Part shown: positions 9,212-17,816 of the stretch, piece by piece
Layout: every line of letters begins with the position of its first letter
Position numbering within the stretch: the first letter of the stretch is position 1
Assembly (NCBI GenBank): GCA_001305115.1
Contig: BCAA01000012.1
Coordinates: 1-64,000 of the forward strand
DNA from: Clostridia bacterium UC5.1-1E11
GTDB lineage: Bacteria > Bacillota > Clostridia > Oscillospirales > Acutalibacteraceae
DNA length: 64,000 nt
Reading direction: 5' to 3'
Notes under the pieces: model-generated
The model's input: the letters and a program-made list of their open reading frames with translations, nothing else
What the model was told of the DNA's origin: nothing
Databases searched by the model: none
Made by a program: the position numbers and the translations under genes

Positions 9212-10179
9212 TCCTGTGCCCCCTCCTTCTTTGCTTTCTCCTTTTTGACCCCAAACGGACGCGGGCGCGTCATACGCTCAATGTGCGGCACCAGGATGTT
9301 CATGAGGATAATGGAGAAGGATACCCCCTCTGGCAAAGAACCAAACATCCGAATCAACATAGTCAAAATTCCACAACCGACGGCAAATACAATTCGCCCG
9401 TTCCGGTTGATCGGAGAAGTTGTATAATCCGTCGCCATGAAAATGGAGCCGAGGAGCAATCCGCCGGACAAGAGCTCAAAGATCACATCGCGGCCAGCAA
9501 GCAACGAGATTACCGCCACGGTTCCCAAATAACAAAGCGGTATCACGGGGCTAATTACCTTGCGGACGATCAAATAGATGCCCCCTAAAAGCAAAGCGAT
9601 CGCGCAAGTTTCCCCTAAACAACCGGCACGTGCGCCAAGCAGCATATCCAAATGATTCGGAAGCTGGTCCGCCGCCCCCTGCTTGAGCAGTCCGAGCGGC
9701 GAAGCGGTCGTAATTGCATCTGGGTTCCCGATGCGATACCAGAACGGCACCACCCAATTGCTCATCTTCGCTGGAAAGGAAGCCATCAGTACAATGCGTG
9801 CCGTCAAAGCTGGATTGACAAAGTTCTGTCCAATACCGCCAAACATTTGCTTTACTACAACAATCGCTACCACACTGCCAAAAATTGCGATCAGCGGGCT
9901 GATGGTAACCGGCAAATTAAAAGCGAGCAAAATTCCTGTGACAACCGCGCTCAGGTCAAAAATGGTGTTGTCACGCTTCATCACTCGGCGGCTAAGATAT
10001 TCTGCCAGTACACAGGACCCCACACAGGTAAGAATCAAAATCAATGCCTGAACGCCGAATAATATACAGGAAGCAATGGCCGCGGGGGTCAACGCAATGA
10101 TGACATCCAGCATAATTTTCTGAGTAGTTGCCCCACTCCGCAGATGGGGCGAAGGAGATACGATCAATTTTTGCTCCAT
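9208..10179 (-). CDS. rnfD: Rnf complex subunit D (membrane, covalent FMN)
   Basis: 323-aa membrane subunit starting MEQKLIVSPSPHLRSG, a typical RnfD N-terminus, with about ten hydrophobic segments and motifs MFGGIGQNFVNPALTAR and FMATDYTTSPIN. The expected covalent-FMN site is the TTASPLG segment near residues 157-163. Ser160 is where most family members have Thr. The start at 10179 is fixed by GGGAGGGAAGAAATA upstream and by the TAATG overlap with the rnfC stop. An upstream in-frame extension is ignored. Confidence 0.95.
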   Translation of the reverse strand: MEQKLIVSPSPHLRSGATTQKIMLDVIIALTPAAIASCILFGVQALILILTCVGSCVLAEYLSRRVMKRDNTIFDLSAVVTGILLAFNLPVTISPLIAIFGSVVAIVVVKQMFGGIGQNFVNPALTARIVLMASFPAKMSNWVVPFWYRIGNPDAITTASPLGLLKQGAADQLPNHLDMLLGARAGCLGETCAIALLLGGIYLIVRKVISPVIPLCYLGTVAVISLLAGRDVIFELLSGGLLLGSIFMATDYTTSPINRNGRIVFAVGCGILTMLIRMFGSLPEGVSFSIILMNILVPHIERMTRPRPFGVKKEKAKKEGAQE

Positions 10180-11522
10180 TATTTCTTCCCTCCCGCGCTT
10201 TTTACCAAGGCTTTTCCTAGTCGGATTGCCTGCACCAAAGGCCGGTGCGCCGGGCAATTATAGGCGCAAGTGCCACATTCCATGCAGTCCATCACACTGT
10301 ATTCCTGCAATTCCTCTGCACGCTTAGCCTCCGCATATTTCTCCAACATCGTAGGTATCAGATGCATCGGACAGCCACTGACACAGCGGCCGCATCGAAT
10401 ACATGCGGTCGGTTCGTGTAAACGGGCTTCTTCCTCATCCAAGCAAATAATCCCGTTGTTTTGCTTGACGATTGGAAGACTGTCGTCTGTAATGGCAATA
10501 CCCATCATGGGGCCACCCATCAAAATCTTTTTCGGTGGGGCTTTATACCCGCCGCAGAAACGGATAACCTCCTCAATCGGCGTGCCAATTGGAACGATGA
10601 CATTCTGTGGATATTGGATTGCCGAGCCATCGATAGTAACGCGCTTTTTTATCAGGGGCATCCCTGTCTTGAGATAATTGGCCAGGAATGCAACAGAGGT
10701 GATGTTCATCACGATGCATCCCACATCCGCAGGCAGTTTTCCCATGGGAACCTCCCGGTCTGTGCAGGATTTGATGAGCACTTTCTCCGCCCCCTGCGGA
10801 TAGGAGGCATGGAGCGCCAAGACCCGCACGTGATTCCCCGGGTCCAGCTTCTCGTTGTCTGCCATTTTTCGCAGCGTTTCAATCACGTCGGGCTTGTTGT
10901 CCTCGACTGCAATAATGACTCGTTCGATTTCCAGCATATCCTTCACAGCATAAATTCCAGAAAGGACCGCCCAGGAGTTTTCCAACGCTTCCCGGTGATC
11001 TGCCGTTATGTAGGGCTCGCACTCTGCGGCATTGATAATCAGCGTGTCAATCCTTTTATCTGGTGAAACCTTCAATTTCACATGTGCTGGAAACCCCGCG
11101 CCACCCAGTCCAACCAGTCCGGATTCGCGCACTGCTTGAAGAAACGATTCCCGCGTATCCGCTTTTGGCGGCTGTACCTCCGGCGAGATCTTCATCTCTC
11201 CATCGGAATCGATGACAAGTGCATCCACATATTGACCCCCAGAGAGCATCACCTGGGTAACTGCACGCACCTTGCCGGAGACACTGGCGTGAATCGGTGC
11301 GCTGACAAAAGCCATACTGTCGGCGATTTTTTGGCCCACCAGAACCTCATCCCCCACCTTCACCAGGGGCGTACAGGGAGCTCCCACATGCTGCTGCATG
11401 GGAATGATCACTTGCGTGGGCGGCGGCATGACAGCCGATTCCATCTGTGCCGTATTCTTTCGATGCGGCACATGTGCTCCGCCATGTGTTTTGAATGGCT
11501 TTTCCGGAAATGCAAGTTCCAT
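10179..11522 (-). CDS. rnfC: Rnf complex subunit C (NADH-side Fe-S flavoprotein)
   Basis: 447-aa peripheral subunit that exchanges electrons with NAD(H). It contains the barrel-sandwich N-terminal part (VGDEVLVGQKIAD), the Rossmann/FMN motif GLVGLGGAGFPAHVKL, the ECEPYITADHR segment, and two C-terminal 4Fe-4S motifs, CIRCGRCVSGCP and CMECGTCAYNCP. The start at 11522 (MELAFPEKPF) is chosen because GGAGGG lies 6 bases upstream; an earlier ATG precedes the site. It is the first rnf gene proper, after the Gx transporter. Confidence 0.96.
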   Translation of the reverse strand: MELAFPEKPFKTHGGAHVPHRKNTAQMESAVMPPPTQVIIPMQQHVGAPCTPLVKVGDEVLVGQKIADSMAFVSAPIHASVSGKVRAVTQVMLSGGQYVDALVIDSDGEMKISPEVQPPKADTRESFLQAVRESGLVGLGGAGFPAHVKLKVSPDKRIDTLIINAAECEPYITADHREALENSWAVLSGIYAVKDMLEIERVIIAVEDNKPDVIETLRKMADNEKLDPGNHVRVLALHASYPQGAEKVLIKSCTDREVPMGKLPADVGCIVMNITSVAFLANYLKTGMPLIKKRVTIDGSAIQYPQNVIVPIGTPIEEVIRFCGGYKAPPKKILMGGPMMGIAITDDSLPIVKQNNGIICLDEEEARLHEPTACIRCGRCVSGCPMHLIPTMLEKYAEAKRAEELQEYSVMDCMECGTCAYNCPAHRPLVQAIRLGKALVKSAGGKK

Positions 11523-11555
11523 TCTTTTCCCTCCATTTTCAAACATACTTTCTTC

Positions 11556-12098
11556 CTAAGCATCCCGTTCAATGGGACGCCATTTATCGAGTAACGGCAT
11601 CACTGCACGAAGCACCAACCCCGTGAGAATACCGGAACACACACCAAATAAAAGCAACCATGGAATATACCAGACGATTGCAGGCGTTGTAAGCAACGCC
11701 GCCACACACAACTGCGCTGCATTGTGTGAAAGCGCTCCCGCCACGCCAAGGCCGATCATTCCGAACGGATTCCCTTTTAATCGCAGGAAAAACCACATTA
11801 CCAGCGTACTGGCCACTCCTCCCGAAAGGCTCATCAGCATCGCCACAAATCCACGTGTTATTCCAGCGAATAATCCTTTTAAAATTGCAATACACAATGC
11901 CGGGCCAAGTCCCACCGTCCCTGCAGCGTACATGGTCACCAAATTGGACAGCCCTAACTTTGCTCCAGGTGGCAATACCGGAATGGGAGGAAGCATCCCC
12001 TCCCATGCAGACAGCACCAATGCCAGCGTCCCTAATAGGCCGTTAAACGCAATGCGCTGCGTTCTAGGCGATAGATTTAAATATCCCTGCTGTCTCAT
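11556..12098 (-). CDS. Gx transporter family membrane protein
   Basis: 180-aa membrane protein with about five hydrophobic segments. It has motifs of the Gx transporter / heptaprenyl diphosphate synthase component I family (PPGAKLGLSNLVTMYAAG, GLFAGITRG, SLSGGVASTLVMW, GVAGALSHNAAQL). These resemble ECF S components. Family members are often encoded with NusG_II proteins, ApbE and Rnf or Nqr clusters, as here. A role in supplying flavin or another cofactor, or in membrane-quinone metabolism, is speculation. Start at 12098 follows a GGGATGG-like site. Confidence 0.82.
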   Translation of the reverse strand: MRQQGYLNLSPRTQRIAFNGLLGTLALVLSAWEGMLPPIPVLPPGAKLGLSNLVTMYAAGTVGLGPALCIAILKGLFAGITRGFVAMLMSLSGGVASTLVMWFFLRLKGNPFGMIGLGVAGALSHNAAQLCVAALLTTPAIVWYIPWLLLFGVCSGILTGLVLRAVMPLLDKWRPIERDA

Positions 12099-12136
12099 CG
12101 TCCATCCCTTTCCCAATCGAAACGCACACAATGACC

Positions 12137-12535
12137 TCAACCGGTCACCCCGTCAAATCCGGAAGTTCCACCGGATTCTAGCCGTACAGAAACACGCGCA
12201 GGCAGACACACAGCCGACTGTCCCGGCCGTGTCAATTTCCCTGTGCGTATACAGGTTTTGTCCGGGCATGCAGACGAAAAGAAGGAAATCGCTCCCGGTT
12301 CCACCAACAGCTTGACCTGATATGGACCGCCAAGGGCCAGTTCTTCCGTTTGAGTCTGTCTGTCTAAATCTATGCGGCGGATAACCTGTCCATTCTGTTC
12401 CACCACCGCGATACATTCCTCCACCGGACGTAGCTGGAACCACGCGGCTAAACATCCAGCAAGTGCCAGTAGGATGGCGATCAACACGACATCCTGCTTC
12501 TTCAACAAGCGCGTCCGATTTTCCCGCCCGTTCAT
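12137..12535 (-). CDS. NusG domain II protein (membrane-anchored)
   Basis: 132-aa protein: short basic N-terminus, one TM helix (VVLIAILLALAGCLAAWF), then a beta-rich extracytoplasmic domain. The latter has the NusG_II features GGPYQVKLLVEPGAISF and SACPDKTCIRTG, with two Cys, plus a basic LPARVSVRLE end. This family recurs next to apbE and rnf genes and may act in Rnf assembly or flavin delivery; its biochemical role is not established. The ATG overlaps the apbE stop (ATGA). Confidence 0.82.
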   Translation of the reverse strand: MNGRENRTRLLKKQDVVLIAILLALAGCLAAWFQLRPVEECIAVVEQNGQVIRRIDLDRQTQTEELALGGPYQVKLLVEPGAISFFSSACPDKTCIRTGKLTRPGQSAVCLPARVSVRLESGGTSGFDGVTG

Positions 12536-13593
12536 GATACAAGCGTGTAGGCGTCCGACGTAAGTTGAAAGGCATCTTCTAAGGAATCGGATACCCAAAC
12601 ACGTCCATCCTCTGCAATAAAAACGCCGCCTGCATCATAGTGCTCTAGTAGGCTCATTCCCCTCTCTTCTCCGAGTACAAAAGCCGCCGTGGATAGCGCG
12701 TCGCTTAACGCACCACTGTCGGAAACCACGGTGACGGAAACGAGTCCACTTTCTGCCGGATATCCGGTTTTCGGGTCGAGAATATGATGATAGGTCTTGC
12801 CATTCTCCGTAAAATTCTTTTCGTACGAACCGGAAGTGGAAACAAAACCGGATGCCAAATCCAACAACCCCATCTCTTCCGCTTTGTCATCGCCACTTTG
12901 AGGATCGCGGACAGCCAACCGCCAAAGGCTTCCATCGGGTTTTTCCCCATATAAGCCAATACTGCCGCCCACTGCGATAATCCCAGCTTTCACCCCTGCC
13001 TCCTGGTAGGCCTGCACCGCTGTATCACACGCTGCACCCTTTCCAATACCACCGAGGTCGAGAGCGGCCCCATGGATCTTTAAAGAAGCCTCGGAAGTTT
13101 CTTTGTCAACTCGAAGGTTGTGATAGTCCACAAAAGTCCGGTATGTCTCGATCTCTTCTTCGTCCGGCAAGTGTTGGTTTTCTCCTCCAAAATCCCATAG
13201 GGAACTGACCGGCAAGACCGTCGGGTCGTAAGCCCCCTCCGATTGCTCTGCCACATGAAGAGCCATTTCCAATAAATCCGCTGTCTGGGGTTCAATCGCA
13301 ATCCAATCCGTTCCTGCCGCTGCATTCAAACGCGCAATGTCGGAATCCTCCATCCGCCAGGAAATCTGATTTTCTAAACGCTGTACCGCATTGGCCGCCT
13401 CGGATGCAGCATCCTCTCCCATACGGCCATAAACCGTCTGCTGGACATAGCTTCCCATTGCATATTCTGTGCTGGTAAACGGTTGCCGGTCACGTTGCTG
13501 TATGTACCATTGGCGGCCGGCAAATACCAACACCAAAACAACTGCAAAAAACGCCAACGCCCGGCCGATTTTCCATTTTTTCTGATTCTTCAT
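12532..13593 (-). CDS. apbE: FAD:protein FMN transferase (ApbE)
   Basis: Exported 353-aa enzyme that transfers FMN from FAD to Thr/Ser in flavoproteins such as RnfG and RnfD. N-terminal membrane anchor (ALAFFAVVLVLVFAG), then AMGSYVQQTVYG, LDLGGIGKGAACD, GGSIGLYG, HHILDPKTGYPA and the metal-binding SDALSTAAFVLG segment. Length and motif order are typical. The start at 13593 (MKNQKKWKIG) follows GGAGGAACCC; a TTG four codons upstream lies in the site. It opens the operon, which gives the substrate relation its best support. Confidence 0.95.
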   Translation of the reverse strand: MKNQKKWKIGRALAFFAVVLVLVFAGRQWYIQQRDRQPFTSTEYAMGSYVQQTVYGRMGEDAASEAANAVQRLENQISWRMEDSDIARLNAAAGTDWIAIEPQTADLLEMALHVAEQSEGAYDPTVLPVSSLWDFGGENQHLPDEEEIETYRTFVDYHNLRVDKETSEASLKIHGAALDLGGIGKGAACDTAVQAYQEAGVKAGIIAVGGSIGLYGEKPDGSLWRLAVRDPQSGDDKAEEMGLLDLASGFVSTSGSYEKNFTENGKTYHHILDPKTGYPAESGLVSVTVVSDSGALSDALSTAAFVLGEERGMSLLEHYDAGGVFIAEDGRVWVSDSLEDAFQLTSDAYTLVS

Positions 13594-13634
13594 GGGTTCC
13601 TCCAAAGCGGCTCACATGCCTCTATACAAAATAT

Positions 13635-13643
13635 AGTATACCA
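13635..13643 (-). promoter_or_regulatory. Putative extended -10 promoter of the apbE-rnf operon
   Basis: On the minus strand TGG-TATACT, an extended -10 element, about 40 bases upstream of the apbE ATG. No clear -35 at normal spacing was seen. Confidence 0.4.
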
Positions 13644-13835
13644 TACTCTTGATAGAGCAAGCAAACGATCGGGACATTTTTCAACTGGTTATTTGTAAGA
13701 AATTGAAGCAAAAAAGTGTTGAATTTCTCTCTCCCTGCACATTCCACAAAATCACACCAGAAAGGCGAAAATTACCCAACTTTTTTGTCGTATTCAACAA
13801 ATTCCTTTTGAACTGCTTTCCAACGTCTATTCTTA

Positions 13836-13844
13836 TGCTATACT
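13836..13844 (+). promoter_or_regulatory. Putative extended -10 promoter of ybaK-trmB
   Basis: TGC-TATACT about 75 bases before the ybaK ATG. It is divergent from the apbE promoter. The rest of the 320-base intergenic stretch (13594-13916) holds no gene I can support. Confidence 0.4.
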
Positions 13845-13916
13845 TTGTTAGAATTATGTTATGGAAAGAGCCGCAACAACCCAGCCGGTTGAGTAGCGGT
13901 ATGGAGGGACGTATTC

Positions 13917-14420
13917 ATGTCAGGAATTGAAACCGTAAAACGGTATTTAGAACCCTATGGGGTAGCCGATCGCGTACAGGAATTTTCCGTTTCCAGCGCC
14001 ACAGTGGAGTTAGCCGCACAGGCGCTCGGCGTGGAACCTGCACGTATTGCCAAGACGATTTCTCTGCAAGCGGATAACGGCTGCATCTTAGTCGTCGCCG
14101 CTGGCGATGCCAAGATTGACAACGGTAAATTTAAAGCAGAATTTCATCGGAAAGCCAAAATGTTGAATGCGGAGGAAGTGTTGCCCCTTACGGGCCATCC
14201 AGTAGGAGGCGTATGCCCCTTTGCCAATCCAAATACCGCAGCAGTGTATTGTGACGTCTCTTTAAAACGCTTTGCAACGGTTTTTCCTGCCTGCGGTACG
14301 GCAAACTCTGCCATTGAATTGAATTGTGAGGAACTCTTCCGGTATTCTCACAGTCTAAAGTGGGTGGATGTGTGTAAAAATTGGGAGACGGAGGGAATTG
14401 CAAATGCGGATGCGCAATAA
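13917..14420 (+). CDS. YbaK/EbsC-family aminoacyl-tRNA deacylase
   Basis: 167-aa protein of the prolyl-tRNA-editing (YbaK) superfamily, which hydrolyses mischarged aminoacyl-tRNAs. Seen: EFSVSSATVELAAQALGVEP, ARIAKTISLQ, the VVAAGDAKIDNGKFKAEF segment with a conserved Lys, and GHPVGGVCPFANPN, the GxxxGGxxP hallmark. It starts at an ATG preceded by GGAGGG (TATGGAGGGACGTATTC). The 3' end overlaps the trmB start by 17 bases, so the two tRNA-related genes are probably one operon. Amino acid specificity cannot be told from sequence. Confidence 0.9.
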   Translation: MSGIETVKRYLEPYGVADRVQEFSVSSATVELAAQALGVEPARIAKTISLQADNGCILVVAAGDAKIDNGKFKAEFHRKAKMLNAEEVLPLTGHPVGGVCPFANPNTAAVYCDVSLKRFATVFPACGTANSAIELNCEELFRYSHSLKWVDVCKNWETEGIANADAQ

Positions 14421-15077
14421 ACCATGGGCGACTCCGGAATTAAACGCCTGCCCCTTTTTGTCCGCGGTCCAGAGCGCATGGCTGGCAAATGGCAGGATTG
14501 GTTTTCTCAAAAGCAGCCGATTCACTTGGAGCTTGGCTGTGGAAAAGGTTGGTACATCGCCGGATTGGCTCCCAAAAATCCAAACATCAACTACCTTGGA
14601 GTGGACCTAAAAGATATTGTTTTGGCGCCCGCCAAGCGCATTGTGGAGGCTGCATTTGCTGAAATCGGACAGCCCGTTGACAATGTCGGGTTAACCGCCT
14701 ATAATGTGGAACAAATCTGCAATATTCTTCGCCCAGAAGATGGTGTGGAGCGCATTTGCATCAATTTTTGCAATCCCTGGCCGCGCGCAAAGCACAACAA
14801 GCGCCGCTTGACCCATCCGCGCCGTTTAAACGATTATAAGCAATTCCTCAAGCCGGGTGGTGAACTTTGGTTCAAAACAGACGATGATGGCCTTTTCTCC
14901 GATACGCTGGCATATGTAAAGGAAAGTGGATTTGCACTTTTATCTCAGACAATGGATTTACATAAAAGTCCAGATTTTTTTGAGCAGGATGCCCCGACCG
15001 AACATGAAAAGATGTTCACCGAACAGGGGATTCCCATCAAAGCGTTGATCGCACGTTGGGAGCCGCCCGTCGAATGA
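14404..15077 (+). CDS. trmB: tRNA (guanine-N7-)-methyltransferase, one frameshift
   Basis: SAM-dependent enzyme making m7G46 in tRNA. The usual N-terminus (MRMRNKPWATPELNACPF) is in one frame. The rest (FVRGPERMAGKW, HLELGCGKGWYI = SAM motif, YLGVDLKDIVL, ERICINFCNPWPRAKHNKRR, ELWFKTDD) is in the next. One extra T in the T5 run at 14455-14459 joins them to 224 aa, the family length. GGAGGGAATTGCAA precedes the ATG at 14404. An ATG at 14424 would give an N-terminus not seen in the family. Probably a sequence error, given the intact catalytic part. Confidence 0.9.
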
Positions 15078-15099
15078 ATGTATCTCATATGTATTTTGC

Positions 15100-15128
15100 T
15101 TGACAGGCGTCGTTTTGTGCCGTATAAT
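15100..15128 (+). promoter_or_regulatory. Consensus sigma-A promoter of metNIQ
   Basis: TTGACA (15100-15105) and TATAAT (15123-15128) separated by exactly 17 bases: a perfect consensus promoter. This implies strong transcription unless repressed. Confidence 0.9.
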
Positions 15129-15152
15129 TCCTATTAAATCAGTAATAATTAA
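15127..15152 (+). promoter_or_regulatory. CymR/Rrf2-like operator in the metNIQ promoter
   Basis: A 26-base AT-rich imperfect dyad beginning ATTCCTATTAAAT and ending in ATTAA, starting on the last bases of the -10 box. It matches the reverse complement of 33251-33276 upstream of cysK at 23 of 26 positions. The half-site ATTCC/GGAAT resembles CymR-type sites. Binding would block transcription start. Confidence 0.65.
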
Positions 15153-15177
15153 GGGATACTCTGCGGCTCGGTATCCC
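15153..15177 (+). promoter_or_regulatory. Leader hairpin before metN
   Basis: GGGATAC (15153-15159) pairs with GTATCCC (15171-15177) around an 11-base loop in the roughly 70-base leader. No known SAM riboswitch consensus was recognised and the leader is too short for SAM-I. Function unknown. Confidence 0.35.
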
Positions 15178-15204
15178 ACCAAAAGATGGAAAGAGGGGTG
15201 CAGT

Positions 15205-16224
15205 GTGGAAGGTAAACCGATGATCGAAATTCGCTCCTTGAGCAAAACCTTCCGGGGAAAGAACACGGAAGTCCATGCGCTGCGGGACATCAACCTGAAA
15301 ATCGAAGAAGGCGACATCTTCGGAATTATCGGTATGAGCGGTGCAGGAAAAAGTACGCTGGTGCGCTGTATGAACATGCTGGAGGTTCCTACGGAGGGGA
15401 CTGTATTCTTCAATGGTATGGACCTTTCCAAGCTAAATCGCAAACAACTGCGTGAAGCACGTCGCTCGATGGGCATGATTTTCCAACAGTTCAATCTACT
15501 GATGCAGCGGACAGCAGAAGCAAACATCTGCTTTCCATTGGAGATCTCCGGAGTAGACAAGATCACCGCCAGAAAACGCGCGAAAGAACTTTTAGAGCTT
15601 GTCGGGTTAGCCGATAAGGCAAAGGCCTACCCCTCTCAGCTTTCAGGTGGACAGAAACAGCGCATCGCCATCGCCCGTGCGCTTGCAACCAATCCGAAGG
15701 TACTTCTATGCGATGAAGCGACTTCCGCCCTAGACCCAAATACAACGGCTTCTATCCTTTCGTTATTAAAGGATATCAACCGCCGTCTGGGAATCACCAT
15801 TGTAATTATCACGCATGAAATGAGCGTGATCGAAGAAATCTGTAACCGGGTGGCCATCATCAGTGAGAGCAAAATTGCCGAGTGCGGTGAGGTTACAGAG
15901 ATCTTCTCCCACCCCAAGACACCGGCTGCACAACATTTGGTCTTTCCTGAGGGGAAACATACTACCGAGCAATTCACCGGCAAGCATGCAATTCGCATTG
16001 TATTCGATGGGAGTTCCTCTTTTGAACCTGTGATCGCAAACATGGTGCTGGAATATAAGTCCCCTGTCAATATTCTATTTGCAGACACAAAAAATATGGA
16101 CGGCAAAGCTTTCGGTCAAATCGTGATCCAATTGCCGGAAGATGTCTCTCTTGCGGAAAAGATGCAGCGGTATCTGCATCTGCGGGGATTGACCGTAGAG
16201 GAGGTGAGCGGAAATGTGGGATGA
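15205..16224 (+). CDS. metN: Methionine ABC transporter ATP-binding protein
   Basis: About 339-aa ATPase of the MetNIQ importer. Walker A GMSGAGKSTL, Q-loop MIFQQFNLL, signature LSGGQKQRIAIARAL, Walker B VLLCDEATSALDP, H-loop IVIITHEM. A C-terminal NIL domain (IRIVFDGSSSFEPVIANM and onward) is the regulatory methionine-binding domain of MetN. The GTG at 15205 fits AGAGGGG spacing best; the ATG at 15220 is an alternative giving 334 aa. It overlaps metI by 11 bases. The operator above suggests sulfur control. Confidence 0.93.
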   Translation: MEGKPMIEIRSLSKTFRGKNTEVHALRDINLKIEEGDIFGIIGMSGAGKSTLVRCMNMLEVPTEGTVFFNGMDLSKLNRKQLREARRSMGMIFQQFNLLMQRTAEANICFPLEISGVDKITARKRAKELLELVGLADKAKAYPSQLSGGQKQRIAIARALATNPKVLLCDEATSALDPNTTASILSLLKDINRRLGITIVIITHEMSVIEEICNRVAIISESKIAECGEVTEIFSHPKTPAAQHLVFPEGKHTTEQFTGKHAIRIVFDGSSSFEPVIANMVLEYKSPVNILFADTKNMDGKAFGQIVIQLPEDVSLAEKMQRYLHLRGLTVEEVSGNVG

Positions 16225-16873
16225 ATCCACGCTGCAAATGTTGTTACAAGGCGTTGGTGAAACCCTGTATATGACACTGGGGTCCACCCTGTTCGCCTAT
16301 GTGATTGGACTTCCATTGGGTGTTCTGCTCGTCATGTGCGCCTCGGACGGGATCCGCCCACATCCAGTCCTGTACAAAATTTTGGATGTGGTGGTCAATT
16401 TGACCCGGTCTTTCCCATTCATCATCCTATTAATTGCTGTTTTGCCGTTCACTCGTTGGCTGCTCGGTACCACACTCGGCCCTACCGCAGTCATTGTCCC
16501 CCTGACGATCTCTGCCGCCCCGTTTGTGGCGCGGTTGGTCGAGGGGTCTCTCAAAGAAGTCGATGTTGGTGTGATTGAAGCATCTCAATCGATGGGAGCT
16601 TCCGCTTTCCAGATCATTTGGAAAGTCCTTCTTCCAGAGGCACGCCCTTCGCTCATCGTCAACTGTGCCATTGCCATCACGACCATTCTTGGATATACTG
16701 CGATGGCAGGATTTGTCGGCGGTGGAGGATTAGGAGACATTGCCATACGCTTCGGTTATTACCGACGTGAAGAGGATATTATGCTCATCACCGTCGTCCT
16801 CTTGATCGTTGTGGTTCAGGTATTCCAAGGGCTGGGGCTTTGGGTAGCCAGGCGACTCGACCGGCGGAAATAA
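16214..16873 (+). CDS. metI: Methionine ABC transporter permease
   Basis: 219-aa permease with five or six TM helices and the EAA loop EASQSMGASAFQIIWKVLLP that docks on MetN. GYTAMAGFVGGGGLGDIAIR and FGYYRREEDIM are hallmarks of MetI. GGAGGTGAGCGGAA precedes the ATG. Lies between metN (overlapping) and metQ (56-base gap). Confidence 0.95.
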   Translation: MWDESTLQMLLQGVGETLYMTLGSTLFAYVIGLPLGVLLVMCASDGIRPHPVLYKILDVVVNLTRSFPFIILLIAVLPFTRWLLGTTLGPTAVIVPLTISAAPFVARLVEGSLKEVDVGVIEASQSMGASAFQIIWKVLLPEARPSLIVNCAIAITTILGYTAMAGFVGGGGLGDIAIRFGYYRREEDIMLITVVLLIVVVQVFQGLGLWVARRLDRRK

Positions 16874-16929
16874 ATTTGGAAAAACAGAATGTTTTTTCCA
16901 TCTGTTGAAAAAACAAGGAGGATTCTCTC

Positions 16930-17769
16930 ATGAAAAAGATTTTTGCAATTTTGTTGGCTGTTGCACTTTCCGCTACTGTTTTAGCTGGATGCCAATCCGG
17001 CGGTAATACCTCTTCCGAAACAAATGCAACCAATTCTGAAGCTAAAGTCATTAAAGTAGGGGCTTCTCCTGCCCCTCATGCAGAAATTCTTGCGGTCGCC
17101 AGTGATCTTCTTAAAGAACAGGGCTATGAGCTGGATGTCGTCGAATTTTCCGATTATGTGCAGCCGAACCTTGCGCTCTCTGAGGGCGAACTGGATGCAA
17201 ACTATTTCCAGCATCAGACCTATCTGGACAACTTTAACGAGGAGTATGGCACGGAATTGGTCTCCATCGGTGCAATCCATTACGAGCCCCTCGGCATTTA
17301 TGCCGGCCGTACTGCCTCATTGGACAACCTCCCGGACAATGCGACCATTGCCGTCCCGAATGATACGACCAATGAAGCGCGCGCACTCCTGTTGCTCCAA
17401 GATCAGGGCTTCATCGAAGTGGATGAATCCGCTGGATTAAATGCGACAGTGAAGGACATCACCAATAATCCCAAGAATATTCAAATAACGGAAATTGAGG
17501 CGGCACAGTTGTCCCGCATTCTTCCCGATGTCGATCTCGCCGTCATCAACGGAAATTACGCCATCGACGGCGGCCTAAAAATCAGCGACGCTTTGGCCGT
17601 GGAAGAGAGCGGTTCTGTTGCGACAACCGCCTACCCCAATGTGATCGCTGTTCGCAAGGGAGACGAAGACCGCCCGGAATTGAAGGCGCTTGTGGATGCC
17701 CTGAAGAGCGACACTGTTAAGCAGTATATCAATGAAACTTATGCGGGTTCCGTTGTTCCAATTGAGTGA
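16930..17769 (+). CDS. metQ: MetQ/NlpA-family substrate-binding lipoprotein
   Basis: 279-aa lipoprotein: signal peptide with lipobox LAGC (Cys about residue 22), Ser/Thr/Asn-rich linker, then the NlpA fold. Motifs KVGASPAPHAEIL, YVQPNLALSEGELDANYFQH, EPLGIYAG, IAVPNDTTNEARALLLLQ and VINGNYAIDGGL are typical of MetQ. It captures D/L-methionine or related sulfur compounds outside the membrane. Strong site AAGGAGGATTCTC before the ATG. Last gene of the operon. Confidence 0.94.
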   Translation: MKKIFAILLAVALSATVLAGCQSGGNTSSETNATNSEAKVIKVGASPAPHAEILAVASDLLKEQGYELDVVEFSDYVQPNLALSEGELDANYFQHQTYLDNFNEEYGTELVSIGAIHYEPLGIYAGRTASLDNLPDNATIAVPNDTTNEARALLLLQDQGFIEVDESAGLNATVKDITNNPKNIQITEIEAAQLSRILPDVDLAVINGNYAIDGGLKISDALAVEESGSVATTAYPNVIAVRKGDEDRPELKALVDALKSDTVKQYINETYAGSVVPIE

Positions 17770-17782
17770 ACCGCAAACGTCA

Positions 17783-17816
17783 ACCGGCTGTGTGAAATCA
17801 CACAGCCGGTTTCTTG
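17783..17816 (+). terminator. metNIQ terminator
   Basis: Stem AACCGGCTGTGTG / CACACAGCCGGTT with an AAAT loop, followed by a short T-rich run (TTTCTTG). Confidence 0.85.

Noticed and set aside
14424..15077. trmB start at ATG 14424
   Set aside because: It gives a non-family N-terminus. The family N-terminus MRMRNKPW lies just upstream in the adjacent frame with a better ribosome site.
15078..15204. SAM riboswitch upstream of metNIQ
   Set aside because: The leader after the promoter is only about 70 bases and lacks the SAM-I four-way junction; only a simple hairpin is seen.
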